Positions 40,768 to 49,228 of a stretch of DNA of 64,000 nt are shown one piece after another; the first letter of the stretch is position 1, and each line of letters begins with the position of its first letter. A program made the translations under genes and the position numbers. The stretch is taken from assembly GCF_010119935.1 (NCBI RefSeq), contig NZ_CP048209.1, forward strand, positions 4,963,001-5,027,000, in the 5' to 3' direction. A model generated the notes under the pieces. That model saw nothing but the letters and a program-made list of their open reading frames with translations, was not told the origin of the DNA and made no database searches. This DNA is from Paenibacillus lycopersici. Its GTDB lineage: Bacteria > Bacillota > Bacilli > Paenibacillales > Paenibacillaceae.

Positions 40768-40836
40768 AGTCTACCTCTTCCTGCGTATTCTCGATCGTAT
40801 CGTTATTATCATTGCATCAATATTGAAAGCCACTCA

Positions 40837-42309
40837 TCAGGAAAGGCCCGCAAGCGCGCGGAACTTCCCGTACGCCGCTTCCCAAGCCGCGCCATCGCGC
40901 GGTTCGTACTCCGTGACCGGGAACGATTCGCGAATGACCCGGCGCGCTTCCCATATATCCTTCAGCTCGCCTTGCGCGATCCATTGGACGACCAGGTTGC
41001 CGAGCGCGCTGCCCTCGACCGGTCCGGCCCATACCGGCTTGCCGATCGCGTTCGCCGACCATTGGCACAGCAGCGCGTTCTGGATGCCGCCGCCGACCAT
41101 ATGGAGGCCGCTGAAGCTTTTGCCCGACAGGCGCTCTGTTAATTCAAGCACATATCGGTATTTCAAAGCAAGGCTTTCCAGAATGCAGCGGACCGTCTCG
41201 CCCGGCGTCTGCGGCGCGCGCTGCCCCGAGTTCGCGCAATAGCTCGCGATACGAGAAGGCATGTCGCCGGGATGGAGGAACATCGGGTCGTCCGGATCGA
41301 TGAACGAGCCGAACGCCGGCGCCTGCTCCGCGAGGGCCACCAGCTCGGGGAAGCCGTACGACATTCCCGCGTTCTCCCACGTCCGGCGGGTCTCCTGCAG
41401 AATCCAGAGGCCCATGATGTTCTTCAGCAGCCGGAACGTTCCGTTCACGCCGCCTTCGTTGGTGAAGTTCAGCTCCTGCGCCAGCTCGCCCATGACCGGC
41501 CGGTCCACTTCCGTGCCCATGAGCGACCACGTGCCGCAGCTCAAGTAGGCAAAATCCCGCTCGAGCGCCGGCACTGCCGCAACCGCCGCGCCCGTATCGT
41601 GCTCGGCAACCGCGTAGACCGGGATCGTGCCGATGCCTAGCTCCTCCGTCAGCGACGCGCGCGTCTGCCCGACGCGCGTGCCTGGCTGCACGACCGTGCC
41701 GAACAGCGCCGGCGAGACGCCGATATCGCCGAGCAGGTCCGCGTCCCAGCCGCCCAGGATCGGATTGTATAATTGCGTCGTCGACGCGTTCGAGAACTCG
41801 CCGAACATCTCGCCCGTCAGGAAGTAGCGCAGCAAATCCGGGATCATCAGGAAATGCCGGCCCTGCTCCAGCAGCGGCGAATCCGCTTCCTTCAATGCGG
41901 CCAGCTGATAGATCGTATTGAACGGCAGGAACTGAATGCCCGTGCGGCCGAAAATCCGCTCCGGCGTCAGCCGCGCCATCGTCCGCTCCATCACGCCGTC
42001 CGTATGGCGGTCGCGGTAATGGTACGGATTGCCGAGCAGCTCGCCGTTCCGCCCGATGAAGCCGAAATCGACGGCCCAGGAATCGATCGCCAGGCTGGAT
42101 GGGGTCTCGCCGGCATGCTTCGCTTTCAGCAGCCCTTGCTTGATATCGTGATATAGACGAAGAATATCCCATTGCAGGCGGTCGCCGATCGCTACCGGAT
42201 CGTTCCCGAAGCGATGGATCTCCTCCACCTCGATCGTGCGGTTGTTAAGACGGCCAAGCAGCGCCCTGCCGCTGCTCGCCCCAAGGTCGTATGCCAAAAT
42301 GCTGGGCAA
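40837..42309 (-). CDS. rhaB: Rhamnulokinase
   Basis: A 490-residue FGGY-family kinase: N-terminal phosphate-1 motif LAYDLGASSGRALLG, sugar-site SWAVDFGF near residue 75, FGGY-C domain with LSCGTWSLMG and adenosine motif HMVGGGIQNALLCQ. It phosphorylates L-rhamnulose to L-rhamnulose-1-phosphate. The start is TTG at 42309, 7 nt after GAGGAGG. 107 nt behind rhaA, with a hairpin between. Confidence 0.95.
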   Translation of the reverse strand: MPSILAYDLGASSGRALLGRLNNRTIEVEEIHRFGNDPVAIGDRLQWDILRLYHDIKQGLLKAKHAGETPSSLAIDSWAVDFGFIGRNGELLGNPYHYRDRHTDGVMERTMARLTPERIFGRTGIQFLPFNTIYQLAALKEADSPLLEQGRHFLMIPDLLRYFLTGEMFGEFSNASTTQLYNPILGGWDADLLGDIGVSPALFGTVVQPGTRVGQTRASLTEELGIGTIPVYAVAEHDTGAAVAAVPALERDFAYLSCGTWSLMGTEVDRPVMGELAQELNFTNEGGVNGTFRLLKNIMGLWILQETRRTWENAGMSYGFPELVALAEQAPAFGSFIDPDDPMFLHPGDMPSRIASYCANSGQRAPQTPGETVRCILESLALKYRYVLELTERLSGKSFSGLHMVGGGIQNALLCQWSANAIGKPVWAGPVEGSALGNLVVQWIAQGELKDIWEARRVIRESFPVTEYEPRDGAAWEAAYGKFRALAGLS

Positions 42310-42370
42310 AGGAAGTCCTCCTCAACGTTCGTCTATGCTTGTTCTTCTCCGGCTGCCCCCGAAACGCAAA

Positions 42371-42394
42371 CCGCTGCGGACGAATCCGCAGCGG
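42371..42394 (-). other. Intercistronic hairpin rhaA-rhaB
   Basis: A perfect 10-bp stem CCGCTGCGGA/TCCGCAGCGG with a CGAA tetraloop, 23 nt after rhaA. No T-run; more likely a processing or stability element than a terminator. Confidence 0.6.
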
Positions 42395-42416
42395 CCGGGC
42401 CAGCTTCGGCCGGCGA

Positions 42417-43700
42417 TTACTTCTTCGCCACGGCGGCTTCCGCCCCGCGCTTCAGCAGCACGTTCTGCTCGTAGGCTTTCACTTCGGCGAGCCATGCTTC
42501 GCGAACCGGCACGCCTTGTTTCGCGCAATAGTAATCCCATACCGCGCCGAACGGATAGGACTTGAATTCTTCCTGCAGCGCCAGGCGCGTCGTGAAGTCG
42601 AAGTTCAGCTCGGCTTCGCGGAGCGCTTCGACCGGATCGAGGAAGCCGCGCAGCAGCGCCTTGATCGTGTTGCGCGTGCCGATGACCCAAGCCGCGACGC
42701 GGTTGATGCTCGCATCGAAGAAGTCGAGGCCGATATGCGTCTTGCCCAGCAGATCGCCGCGGACGAGCTCGCGCCCGATATCGATCAGCTCGTCGTCCAG
42801 CGTGACGACGTGGTCGCTGTCCCAGCGCATCGGGCGGCTGACGTGAAGCAGAATGCCGTCCGCGAACAAGGACAAGGAAGACAATTTATTGGAGATCACT
42901 TCCGTTGGATGGAAGTGGCCCGCATCGAGACAGATCAGCTTGTTGTTGGCGATGCCGTAGCCCATGTAGAACTCGTGGGAACCGACGACGTACGCTTCGG
43001 AGCCGAGACCGAACAGCTTGCTCTCGATCGCATCGAGGTTATGCGCGGGGTTCAGCTCTTCCGCGAACACTTCGTCGAGCGCGTCCTTCAGCCGCTGGCG
43101 CGGCGCCAGGCGGTCGACCGGCACGTCCTTGAAGCCGTCCGGAATCCAGACGTTCGTCACGCAGGTCTGGCCGAGACGCTCCCCGAAGTAGGCGCCGATC
43201 TTGCGCGAAGCTTTGCAGTGGTCGATCCAGAACTGCCGGATGGCCGGATCCGGATGGCTCAGCGTGAAGCCGTCGGCCGATTTCTCGTGCGAGAAGCAGG
43301 TCGGGTTGAAGTCGAGGCCGAGCCCTTGCTCCTGCGCCCATGCGACCCATTTCTCGAAATGCTTCGGCTCGATGCGGTCCAGCTCCACTTTCTCGTCCGT
43401 ATCGACGTAGATCGCGTGCAGGTTGACTTTGTGCTTGCCGGGAATCAATGAGAACGCTTTCTCCAGATCGGCGCGCAGCTCCGCGGGCGTGCCTGCGGCG
43501 CCCGGATAGTTGCCCGTGACGGAGATGCCGCCCGTAAGCGCTTGATCTTTATTCAGGAAGCCGCGGACGTCGTCGCCCTGCCAGCAGTGCATCGATATTT
43601 TGATTTCGGCCAGCTTCTCCAGTACCGCATCGACGTCGATGCCGTGCTGCGCGTACAGCGCCTTCGCCGCTTCGTAATTCGCAACAATGCTTTGGTCCAT
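42417..43700 (-). CDS. rhaA: L-rhamnose isomerase
   Basis: A 427-residue TIM-barrel isomerase converting L-rhamnose to L-rhamnulose with Mn2+. Visible motifs: SMHCWQGDDVRGF (substrate end of the barrel), LGLDFNPTCFSHEKS, CLDAGHFHPTEVISNKLSS and HIGLDFFDASINR, which carry the metal and sugar ligands. The ATG at 43700 lies 8 nt after AAGGAG; an ATG two codons earlier is too close. 19 nt behind the ASRT-like gene. Confidence 0.95.
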   Translation of the reverse strand: MDQSIVANYEAAKALYAQHGIDVDAVLEKLAEIKISMHCWQGDDVRGFLNKDQALTGGISVTGNYPGAAGTPAELRADLEKAFSLIPGKHKVNLHAIYVDTDEKVELDRIEPKHFEKWVAWAQEQGLGLDFNPTCFSHEKSADGFTLSHPDPAIRQFWIDHCKASRKIGAYFGERLGQTCVTNVWIPDGFKDVPVDRLAPRQRLKDALDEVFAEELNPAHNLDAIESKLFGLGSEAYVVGSHEFYMGYGIANNKLICLDAGHFHPTEVISNKLSSLSLFADGILLHVSRPMRWDSDHVVTLDDELIDIGRELVRGDLLGKTHIGLDFFDASINRVAAWVIGTRNTIKALLRGFLDPVEALREAELNFDFTTRLALQEEFKSYPFGAVWDYYCAKQGVPVREAWLAEVKAYEQNVLLKRGAEAAVAKK

Positions 43701-43719
43701 GATCATTGCTCCTTCGCTC

Positions 43720-44094
43720 TTATTTGATAGGGTAGGCTACGACGGACATCAGCGCATTCTCCGCCTGCGTGGCGTCGAGACGGCTGTACTGCACGATCAC
43801 CGGCACGTCGCTCAGCACCTCGATGGCGTAAGGCACGCCCACCGGAATGGACGCCCCGTTCGCCGAGAGGGACGAGGTGCGGATATGCTTCGTTCTTCTG
43901 CCGGGTACGACATACGCAATGTTCTCGAGCGGATCGCGGTCTTCGAAGAAAATCGTAATCGTCAGCCGCGCCTCTTCCGAGGCGCAGTTCAGCACGCAGA
44001 TGGATTCGTGGCTCTCGTACGCCCCGGGCGCGCTCGCCGGGGGAATGAAACCGTCGGGAATGATCCAATGTTTCTCGCCAATTGCTTGATGCAT
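43720..44094 (-). CDS. ASRT-like (sensory rhodopsin transducer family) small-molecule-binding protein
   Basis: A 124-residue soluble protein resembling the Anabaena sensory rhodopsin transducer along its whole length: W.I.DGFIPP, SHESICVLN, ITIFFEDRDP, VPGRRTKHIR, YAIEVLSDVPVIVQYSRLD, QAENALMSVVAYP. ASRT-superfamily beta-sandwich proteins have been predicted to bind small molecules, often sugars, and occur beside carbohydrate genes without any rhodopsin. It sits between rhaEW and rhaA, where some rhamnose operons carry the mutarotase RhaM, which is missing here. A role as rhamnose-binding sensor, chaperone or mutarotase substitute is inference. ATG 44094 is behind GAGAGG (10 nt). Confidence 0.85.
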   Translation of the reverse strand: MHQAIGEKHWIIPDGFIPPASAPGAYESHESICVLNCASEEARLTITIFFEDRDPLENIAYVVPGRRTKHIRTSSLSANGASIPVGVPYAIEVLSDVPVIVQYSRLDATQAENALMSVVAYPIK

Positions 44095-44182
44095 GTCCAC
44101 ACGTCCTCTCAATTAGGTAGGTTGAACAAAAGAATCGCAAGAGAACGGCGCTGCGCGTGCGAATCGTTGTTTCCGATCGCTG

Positions 44183-44240
44183 TTGTCCCCGGATTTTTCG
44201 GAATAGAATTAACCGTTAAACGGTTAAAATCCGGGGACAA
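44183..44240. other. Large nested stem-loop between rhaEW and the ASRT-like gene
   Basis: TTGTCCCCGGATTTT (44183-44197) pairs perfectly with 44226-44240. The loop contains the palindrome TTAACCGTTAAACGGTTAA (44209-44227), which competes for the last bases. It lies roughly midway in the 232-nt gap. No T-run follows on the minus strand. Confidence 0.7.
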
Positions 44241-44326
44241 AGGCGGCCGCTGACGCTTCTTCACAACGACCGCTCGCTCCGCTTTGTTCTTGGCTCATCT
44301 TTCGTTCAATGTTCAATACAAAAGCA

Positions 44327-46396
44327 TTAGCGCGTGAAAGCCGCCGGCACGCCGCCGTCGATCGTCAGCATGCAGCCCGTCGTTTTGTCCGCCTTCGAGG
44401 ACGCGAAGAACGCGATGCCTTCCGCGATGTCGCGCGGATAGATGTTCACGAGCAGCGTCGTGCGCTTGCGGTAGTGCTCTTCCAGCTGATCCGGCTCGAT
44501 GCCGTAAGCCGCCGCGCGCTCGTTGCGCCAGCTGCCGTTCCAGATCTGCGACCCTTGCAGAATCGCATCCGGCAAAATCGTGTTGACGCGAATGCCGAAT
44601 TCCCCGCCTTCGGCCGCGATGCAGCGGGCCAAATGCGCTTCCAGCGCCTTAGCCGCGCTGTATGCCGATGCGCTCTTGCCGGCATAGACGGAATTCTTCG
44701 AGCCGATGAACACCATGTTGCCGCCGATCGCCTGCTCTTTCATGAGCTTGAACGCTTCGCGCGCCACGAGGAAGTAGCCGGTGCCGAGCACGCTGATGTT
44801 CAGGTTCCATTCCTTCAGCGACGTTTGGTCGAACGGGCTGGACGTTGCAAGTCCCGCATTGTTGACGATGATGTCGAGACCGCCGTAAGCCAGCGCCGTT
44901 TCGCCGATGGCGGCGATGACGGCCTCTTCGCTCGTCACGTCCATTTTCACCGCGACGGCGCGGCCTTCGCCGTACTTCCCGTTGATTTCGCCGGCAACGC
45001 GCTCCGCGCCTTCCAGGTTCAGGTCGGCCAGCACGACATGCGCGCCTTCGGATACGAGGCGGCGGGCCGTCTCGCTGCCGATGCCGCCGGCGCCGCCCGT
45101 GATGAACGCGATTTTGCGGGAGAATTCCGCTTCCGCAGGAGCAAGCGACAGTTTGTACAGCTCAAGCGGCCAGTACTCGACGTTGAACGATTCGTTCTCG
45201 CTCAGCGACACGAAGCTGCCGAGCGCCGTCGCGCCGCGCATGACCGCGATCGCGCGGTGATAGAGAGCGCCGCTTACTTTGGAATTCGACCAGCTCTTGC
45301 CCGTGTTGATCATGCCTACGCCCGGGATCAGGATGACGCGCGGCGCGGCTTCGAACATGACGTCGCCTTCGTTCTTGTTGCGCTCGAAGTACGCTTCGTA
45401 TTGTTTTTTGTACGCGGCGACGCTTTCTTTCAGAATGGCTTTCAAGCCTTCGACGTCGTCGGCGTTCGGCGTCCAGTCGATGAACAGCGGCACGACCTTC
45501 GTGTGCACGAGGTGGTCCGGGCAGGCCGCGCCGACTTGCGACAGCGCCGGGGAGTCCGCGCCGCCTACGAATGCCAGCACGTCGGCCTCGTCGTCGAACG
45601 TCAGGATCATTTTCTTCTCGTCGCTGACCGCGCCGCGGATCGTCGGCATCACTTGCGCCGCGATGCTTCTGCGGACGTCCGCGTCAAGCGCCTTGTGCTT
45701 CGCGCCGCCGAACAGCTTCGCCTCGTTCACGCGCGCTTCGATGAACGTTTCGGCTTCGGTGATGATTTTGATCGTTTGCGCGTACGCTTCCTCGCTCGTC
45801 TCGCCCCACGTAACGAGACCGTGCTTCTCCATCAGGACGAGCTCGGCTTTCGGGTTGCCGAGCACGCCTTGCGCGATCATTTTGGACAGCGTGAAGCCCG
45901 GGCGAACGTACGGCACCCATACGAAACGGTCGCCGAAAATCTCTTTCGCCAGCTGCCTGCCGTTGTCCGCGCAGCACAGGCTGATGATGGAATCCGGATG
46001 CGTATGGTCGACATGCTTGAACGGCAGGAACGCGTGCAGCAGCGTCTCGATGGACGCGCGCGGATGCTTGCTGTCGATCATGCAGTGCGCCAGGTAGGCG
46101 ACCATTTCCTCGTCGGACATTGCGTCGCGCTCGAACAGCGGGCGGATATCTTCCATGCGAAGTCCCGTGAAATTGCCGGCCTTCATCGTCGCCAGATCGG
46201 AACCGCTTCCTTTGACGTACATGACTTCGATGTCGCGGCCGCGGAAATCCTTCACGGTCGTTTTGCTGGACGTATTGCCGCCGCCCCAGTTGCAGACGCG
46301 GCGATCCGCGCCGATGATGTTGGAACGATAAACGAGCTGCTCAAGTCCTCCTTGGCTCGATGAAGCTTTCGCATGATCCCATAAGCTCTGTACCAT
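44327..46396 (-). CDS. rhaEW: Bifunctional rhamnulose-1-phosphate aldolase/L-lactaldehyde dehydrogenase
   Basis: A 689-residue fusion. Residues 1 to about 420 are a class II aldolase domain (NWGGGNTSSK, VKGSGSDLA, HVDHTHPDSII, LMEKHGLVTWG), which cleaves rhamnulose-1-phosphate to DHAP and L-lactaldehyde. Residues about 430-689 are an SDR (TGGAGGIG, NNAG, and SxxxYSAAK) oxidising L-lactaldehyde to L-lactate with NAD+. This matches Bacillus RhaEW (YuxG). First gene of the operon; GGAGG lies 7 nt before ATG 46396 and a long inverted repeat lies about 50 nt upstream. Its product L-lactate is the substrate of the neighbouring LutABC. Confidence 0.95.
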   Translation of the reverse strand: MVQSLWDHAKASSSQGGLEQLVYRSNIIGADRRVCNWGGGNTSSKTTVKDFRGRDIEVMYVKGSGSDLATMKAGNFTGLRMEDIRPLFERDAMSDEEMVAYLAHCMIDSKHPRASIETLLHAFLPFKHVDHTHPDSIISLCCADNGRQLAKEIFGDRFVWVPYVRPGFTLSKMIAQGVLGNPKAELVLMEKHGLVTWGETSEEAYAQTIKIITEAETFIEARVNEAKLFGGAKHKALDADVRRSIAAQVMPTIRGAVSDEKKMILTFDDEADVLAFVGGADSPALSQVGAACPDHLVHTKVVPLFIDWTPNADDVEGLKAILKESVAAYKKQYEAYFERNKNEGDVMFEAAPRVILIPGVGMINTGKSWSNSKVSGALYHRAIAVMRGATALGSFVSLSENESFNVEYWPLELYKLSLAPAEAEFSRKIAFITGGAGGIGSETARRLVSEGAHVVLADLNLEGAERVAGEINGKYGEGRAVAVKMDVTSEEAVIAAIGETALAYGGLDIIVNNAGLATSSPFDQTSLKEWNLNISVLGTGYFLVAREAFKLMKEQAIGGNMVFIGSKNSVYAGKSASAYSAAKALEAHLARCIAAEGGEFGIRVNTILPDAILQGSQIWNGSWRNERAAAYGIEPDQLEEHYRKRTTLLVNIYPRDIAEGIAFFASSKADKTTGCMLTIDGGVPAAFTR

Positions 46397-46446
46397 TTGT
46401 TTACCTCCGAATGAGTGGGTATAAGTGCGTATGGACTCAGTTTAGC

Positions 46447-46492
46447 ATGTTTGTTTGTTTTTGAATAGTTGGTTTCAAACAAAAACAAACAT
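46447..46492. promoter_or_regulatory. Long inverted repeat upstream of rhaEW (candidate RhaR operator)
   Basis: ATGTTTGTTTGTTTTTGAA (46447-46465) and TTCAAACAAAAACAAACAT (46474-46492) are inverted copies matching at 17 of 19 positions with an 8-bp centre. TTTGTTT-rich sites are usual for DeoR-family repressors. Confidence 0.65.
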
Positions 46493-46535
46493 TAATTTTA
46501 CGTATTGAAGTTGATGTACCAGAGCAAAACAAAGA

Positions 46536-46562
46536 CCCGCTTCCGATAGGTTCGGAAACGGG
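46536..46562 (-). terminator. Terminator of the small membrane protein gene
   Basis: CCCG-TTCCGA pairs with TCGGAA-CGGG with one mismatch, and on the minus strand a T-rich tail (TCTTTGTTTTG) follows. It separates this gene from the rha operon. Confidence 0.75.
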
Positions 46563-46603
46563 CCAAGGTCCGGCGCCGGCGGCCAGTCGCGGCATCGGAC
46601 GGG

Positions 46604-46894
46604 CTAATCCTTGCGGAACAGCCCCAGGAAGGTAACGGCAATTCCGAGCAGAATGCAGATGAAGGCCGCGCTCGGAAACCGGAATTTGAAATCGACGATG
46701 AGGTTGAAGATCGCGCCGAGAACGATCAACTGTCCGCCCAGGAACATCAGCTTCTTGCCCGTGAGCCGATACCTGAACACCGTAAACGCCGCGATCAGTC
46801 CGATGACGATAACGAGGCCGGTCATCGCGCTCAGGAACAGGAAGCCGTTCTCCGTCAGCGTGAACATTTTCTCGTAAAATGGCCGTTCGCCCAT
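46604..46894 (-). CDS. Small membrane protein, function unknown
   Basis: A 96-residue protein with three predicted membrane helices (about 14-32, 40-60, 68-88) separated by short charged loops (RYRLTGKK, FKFRFPS) and a basic C-terminus (FRKD). I do not recognise a family. ATG 46894 has GGAGG 7 nt upstream; the longer frame to 46945 lacks support. Single-gene unit with its own terminator. Confidence 0.75.
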   Translation of the reverse strand: MGERPFYEKMFTLTENGFLFLSAMTGLVIVIGLIAAFTVFRYRLTGKKLMFLGGQLIVLGAIFNLIVDFKFRFPSAAFICILLGIAVTFLGLFRKD

Positions 46895-47057
46895 GCTTAG
46901 TCCTCCAATCGAGCTTCTTCTTCTTCTGCCACATTCCCCCATCATAACGCAAAGTCAGCCGCAACCGACATCAATTTCTGTTTAAGATGCCGTTTGCGAA
47001 GGGGATGATCGCTTCCTAGAACGGCTCACCTGCAGGTCGCGCGATCCGCCCAAGACG

Positions 47058-47516
47058 CTAGCCGTCCCGTTCGAATTCCGTTATCCAAAGCCCCGGCGCC
47101 GCCTGACGCTCGCGCATTTCGGCGAAGCCGAGCTTGCGGTACAGCCGCTTCGCCGGCAGGTTGGCCGAGCCTGTCGCCACGATGAACGCGCACCCAGCGT
47201 GTGCCGCGAAGAGATGACGAACCAGCGCTTCCCCGATGCCTTTGCGAAAATGCGCCGGATCCACGACGAGACGGTGAATATCCACGACCCTGCCCTCCGC
47301 CCGATATGCGATCGCTCCCGCCAGCTCCCCCTCCCCGCCGCCTTCGAACCAGCCGAAGAACGTCTCTCCGCAATCGCGAAGCGACGAGAGCGTGTCCCGC
47401 AAACCCGGGATATCGTCGAATCCGATCAGCTCCGCTTCTATGCGATAAGCCGCATGCTGAATATGAAGCAGTCGCTGAACGAGTTCCGTCTTGTCGAGCG
47501 GGATGATTTCTATCAT
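47058..47516 (-). CDS. GNAT-family N-acetyltransferase
   Basis: A 152-residue GNAT protein: motif A VVDIHRLVVDPAHFRKGIGEALV carries the acetyl-CoA pyrophosphate-binding R/Q-x-x-G-x-G/A pattern (RKGIGEA), and the C-terminal beta-bulge reads NLPAKRLYRKLGF. Substrate unknown. ATG 47516 follows AAGGG by 7 nt. Alone between two short gaps. Confidence 0.88.
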   Translation of the reverse strand: MIEIIPLDKTELVQRLLHIQHAAYRIEAELIGFDDIPGLRDTLSSLRDCGETFFGWFEGGGEGELAGAIAYRAEGRVVDIHRLVVDPAHFRKGIGEALVRHLFAAHAGCAFIVATGSANLPAKRLYRKLGFAEMRERQAAPGLWITEFERDG

Positions 47517-47769
47517 TCGAGAGCCCTTCTTTCATTCGTTGTCATCTATGATCATAACGATACGCGTTAGTAGAGATTCGCGATAATCATAGCGATAGGC
47601 GCTGCCGAATCTCGCATGGCTGCAATTCTCGATCGGCGCGGGCACGGCTCCTTCTTCTCCGTAGCCCGGCAGGTCGTATATAATGGATTGTACATGAAAG
47701 TAAACATTCATGACGAGACTAGGCTATAATAAGAGCATTACAAGAAGAATCAGCGAACGAGGAGAGCTT

Positions 47770-49029
47770 ATGAATCGTAACGACTTCCTACCCATCATAC
47801 TGGGCAGCGACGAGAACGCCTACGGCAACGTCCGCCTTATTCATGAAACCTATCAGATCCGCCCGCTCCTGCTCTGCACGCGGCTGCTGATCCCGACTAT
47901 GCATAGCGGCCTGTTCGATCTGATCCGGATCGACGGCTTCGACCAAGACGACGTTTTCCCCGGCGCGCTGCTGTCGATCCTGGAGAAACACGCCGGCTCG
48001 TACAAGAAACTGATCGTCATTCCATGCTCGGATTACTATGCCGGCATGCTGTCGCGCCACTATGACAAATTCAAAGGGCTGATCGCGAATCATTTTATCT
48101 CCGACAGCCTGCTGGATACGCTCGATACGAAGGACAAGTTCTACGAGCTGTGCGAGAAGTTCGGCCTGGACTATCCGAAGACGGTCGTATGCGAACCGCA
48201 GGAACGCGAGAACGCGCTGGACCGCATGGATTTTCAGTTCCCGATCGTCGTCAAGCCGGAGAACAGCAACGCCTACGACTACCTGCACTGCCACTTCGAA
48301 GGCAAGAAGAAAGTGTTCTTCTTCAACAACCGCGAAGACTATCTGGCGATGATTCGCAGCATGAATACGTCCGATTATCGGGGCAAGCTGATTCTGCAGG
48401 AGTTCATCCCCGGCGGCGACAGCGCGATGCGCGTCATCAACAGCTACTCCGACGACGACGGAACGGTGAAAATGATGTGCCTCGGCCAGCCCGTGCTCGA
48501 AGAGTACGCGCCGAAGACGCTCGGCAACTACGCCGCCATCATCAGCCGCACCGACATGGACATCTATAAGAAGGTCAAGGCTTTCCTGGAGCAAATCGGA
48601 TATGTCGGCTTCTCCAACATCGATATGAAGTACGATCACCGGACAGGCAAATACATGATGTTCGAGATCAATCCGCGGCTGGGCAGAAGCAGCTTGTTCG
48701 TCCGGGCGGCCGGACTGAACATGATCGAGGCGCTCATCAACGAAGTCGTCTACGGACAGAACAACGATTGCGTGTACGGCCGGGCGTCGGCGCTGTGGAC
48801 GAACGTGCCGCGCACGGTATTGAAGCGCTACGTCACCGACCCGGCATTATCGGCCGAGATCAATGGGCTGTACCGTCAGAAGAAAGTGATCCGTTCGCTC
48901 TGGTACGGCAAGGATCTGAATATGAAACGGATCATCAGCGTGTCGCGTTATGCCTACGGACATATTAAGAATTACAAGCGCTATTACTTCGATAAAGACC
49001 AAGCGTCGTTCGCCGAGCTGTCTCAGTAA
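47770..49029 (+). CDS. ATP-grasp carboxylate-amine ligase (D-aspartate-ligase-like)
   Basis: A 419-residue cytoplasmic ligase. The N-terminal pre-ATP-grasp domain starts FLPIILGSDENAYGNVR, as in Enterococcus D-aspartate ligase Aslfm; the ATP-grasp core shows FPIVVKPENSNAYDY (ATP-binding Lys), LILQEFIPGGDS and MFEINPRLGRSS (Mg2+ ligands E and N). The family forms an amide bond between an amino acid and a carboxylate, in Aslfm joining D-Asp to peptidoglycan precursors. The substrate here cannot be told. ATG 47770 lies 5 nt after GAGGAG; a perfect TATAAT box at 47725-47730 precedes it. Monocistronic, with a downstream hairpin. Confidence 0.82.
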   Translation: MNRNDFLPIILGSDENAYGNVRLIHETYQIRPLLLCTRLLIPTMHSGLFDLIRIDGFDQDDVFPGALLSILEKHAGSYKKLIVIPCSDYYAGMLSRHYDKFKGLIANHFISDSLLDTLDTKDKFYELCEKFGLDYPKTVVCEPQERENALDRMDFQFPIVVKPENSNAYDYLHCHFEGKKKVFFFNNREDYLAMIRSMNTSDYRGKLILQEFIPGGDSAMRVINSYSDDDGTVKMMCLGQPVLEEYAPKTLGNYAAIISRTDMDIYKKVKAFLEQIGYVGFSNIDMKYDHRTGKYMMFEINPRLGRSSLFVRAAGLNMIEALINEVVYGQNNDCVYGRASALWTNVPRTVLKRYVTDPALSAEINGLYRQKKVIRSLWYGKDLNMKRIISVSRYAYGHIKNYKRYYFDKDQASFAELSQ

Positions 49030-49043
49030 CGCCGCGCGTCCGG

Positions 49044-49092
49044 GAAGGGGCTTCTCACAAGTCATCGTTAGATGACTGCGGGAAGCCCCTTC
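49044..49092 (+). terminator. Terminator of the ATP-grasp ligase gene
   Basis: GAAGGGGCTTC (49044-49054) pairs with GAAGCCCCTTC (49082-49092), and an inner GTCATC/GATGAC stem closes on GTTA. A short TTCTT tail follows. Confidence 0.75.
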
Positions 49093-49228
49093 TTAAGGAT
49101 AGGGTTCTTCACCCTGTCCGCAGGCTGATGAAAAGGCCTTCGGGTCGAGGCCCGCGGCTGACAACGTTACCGCTTATGCATCGTCAGACGTGTGCCTCCT
49201 CCATGAACGGACATGGGCAGGCACCAGG

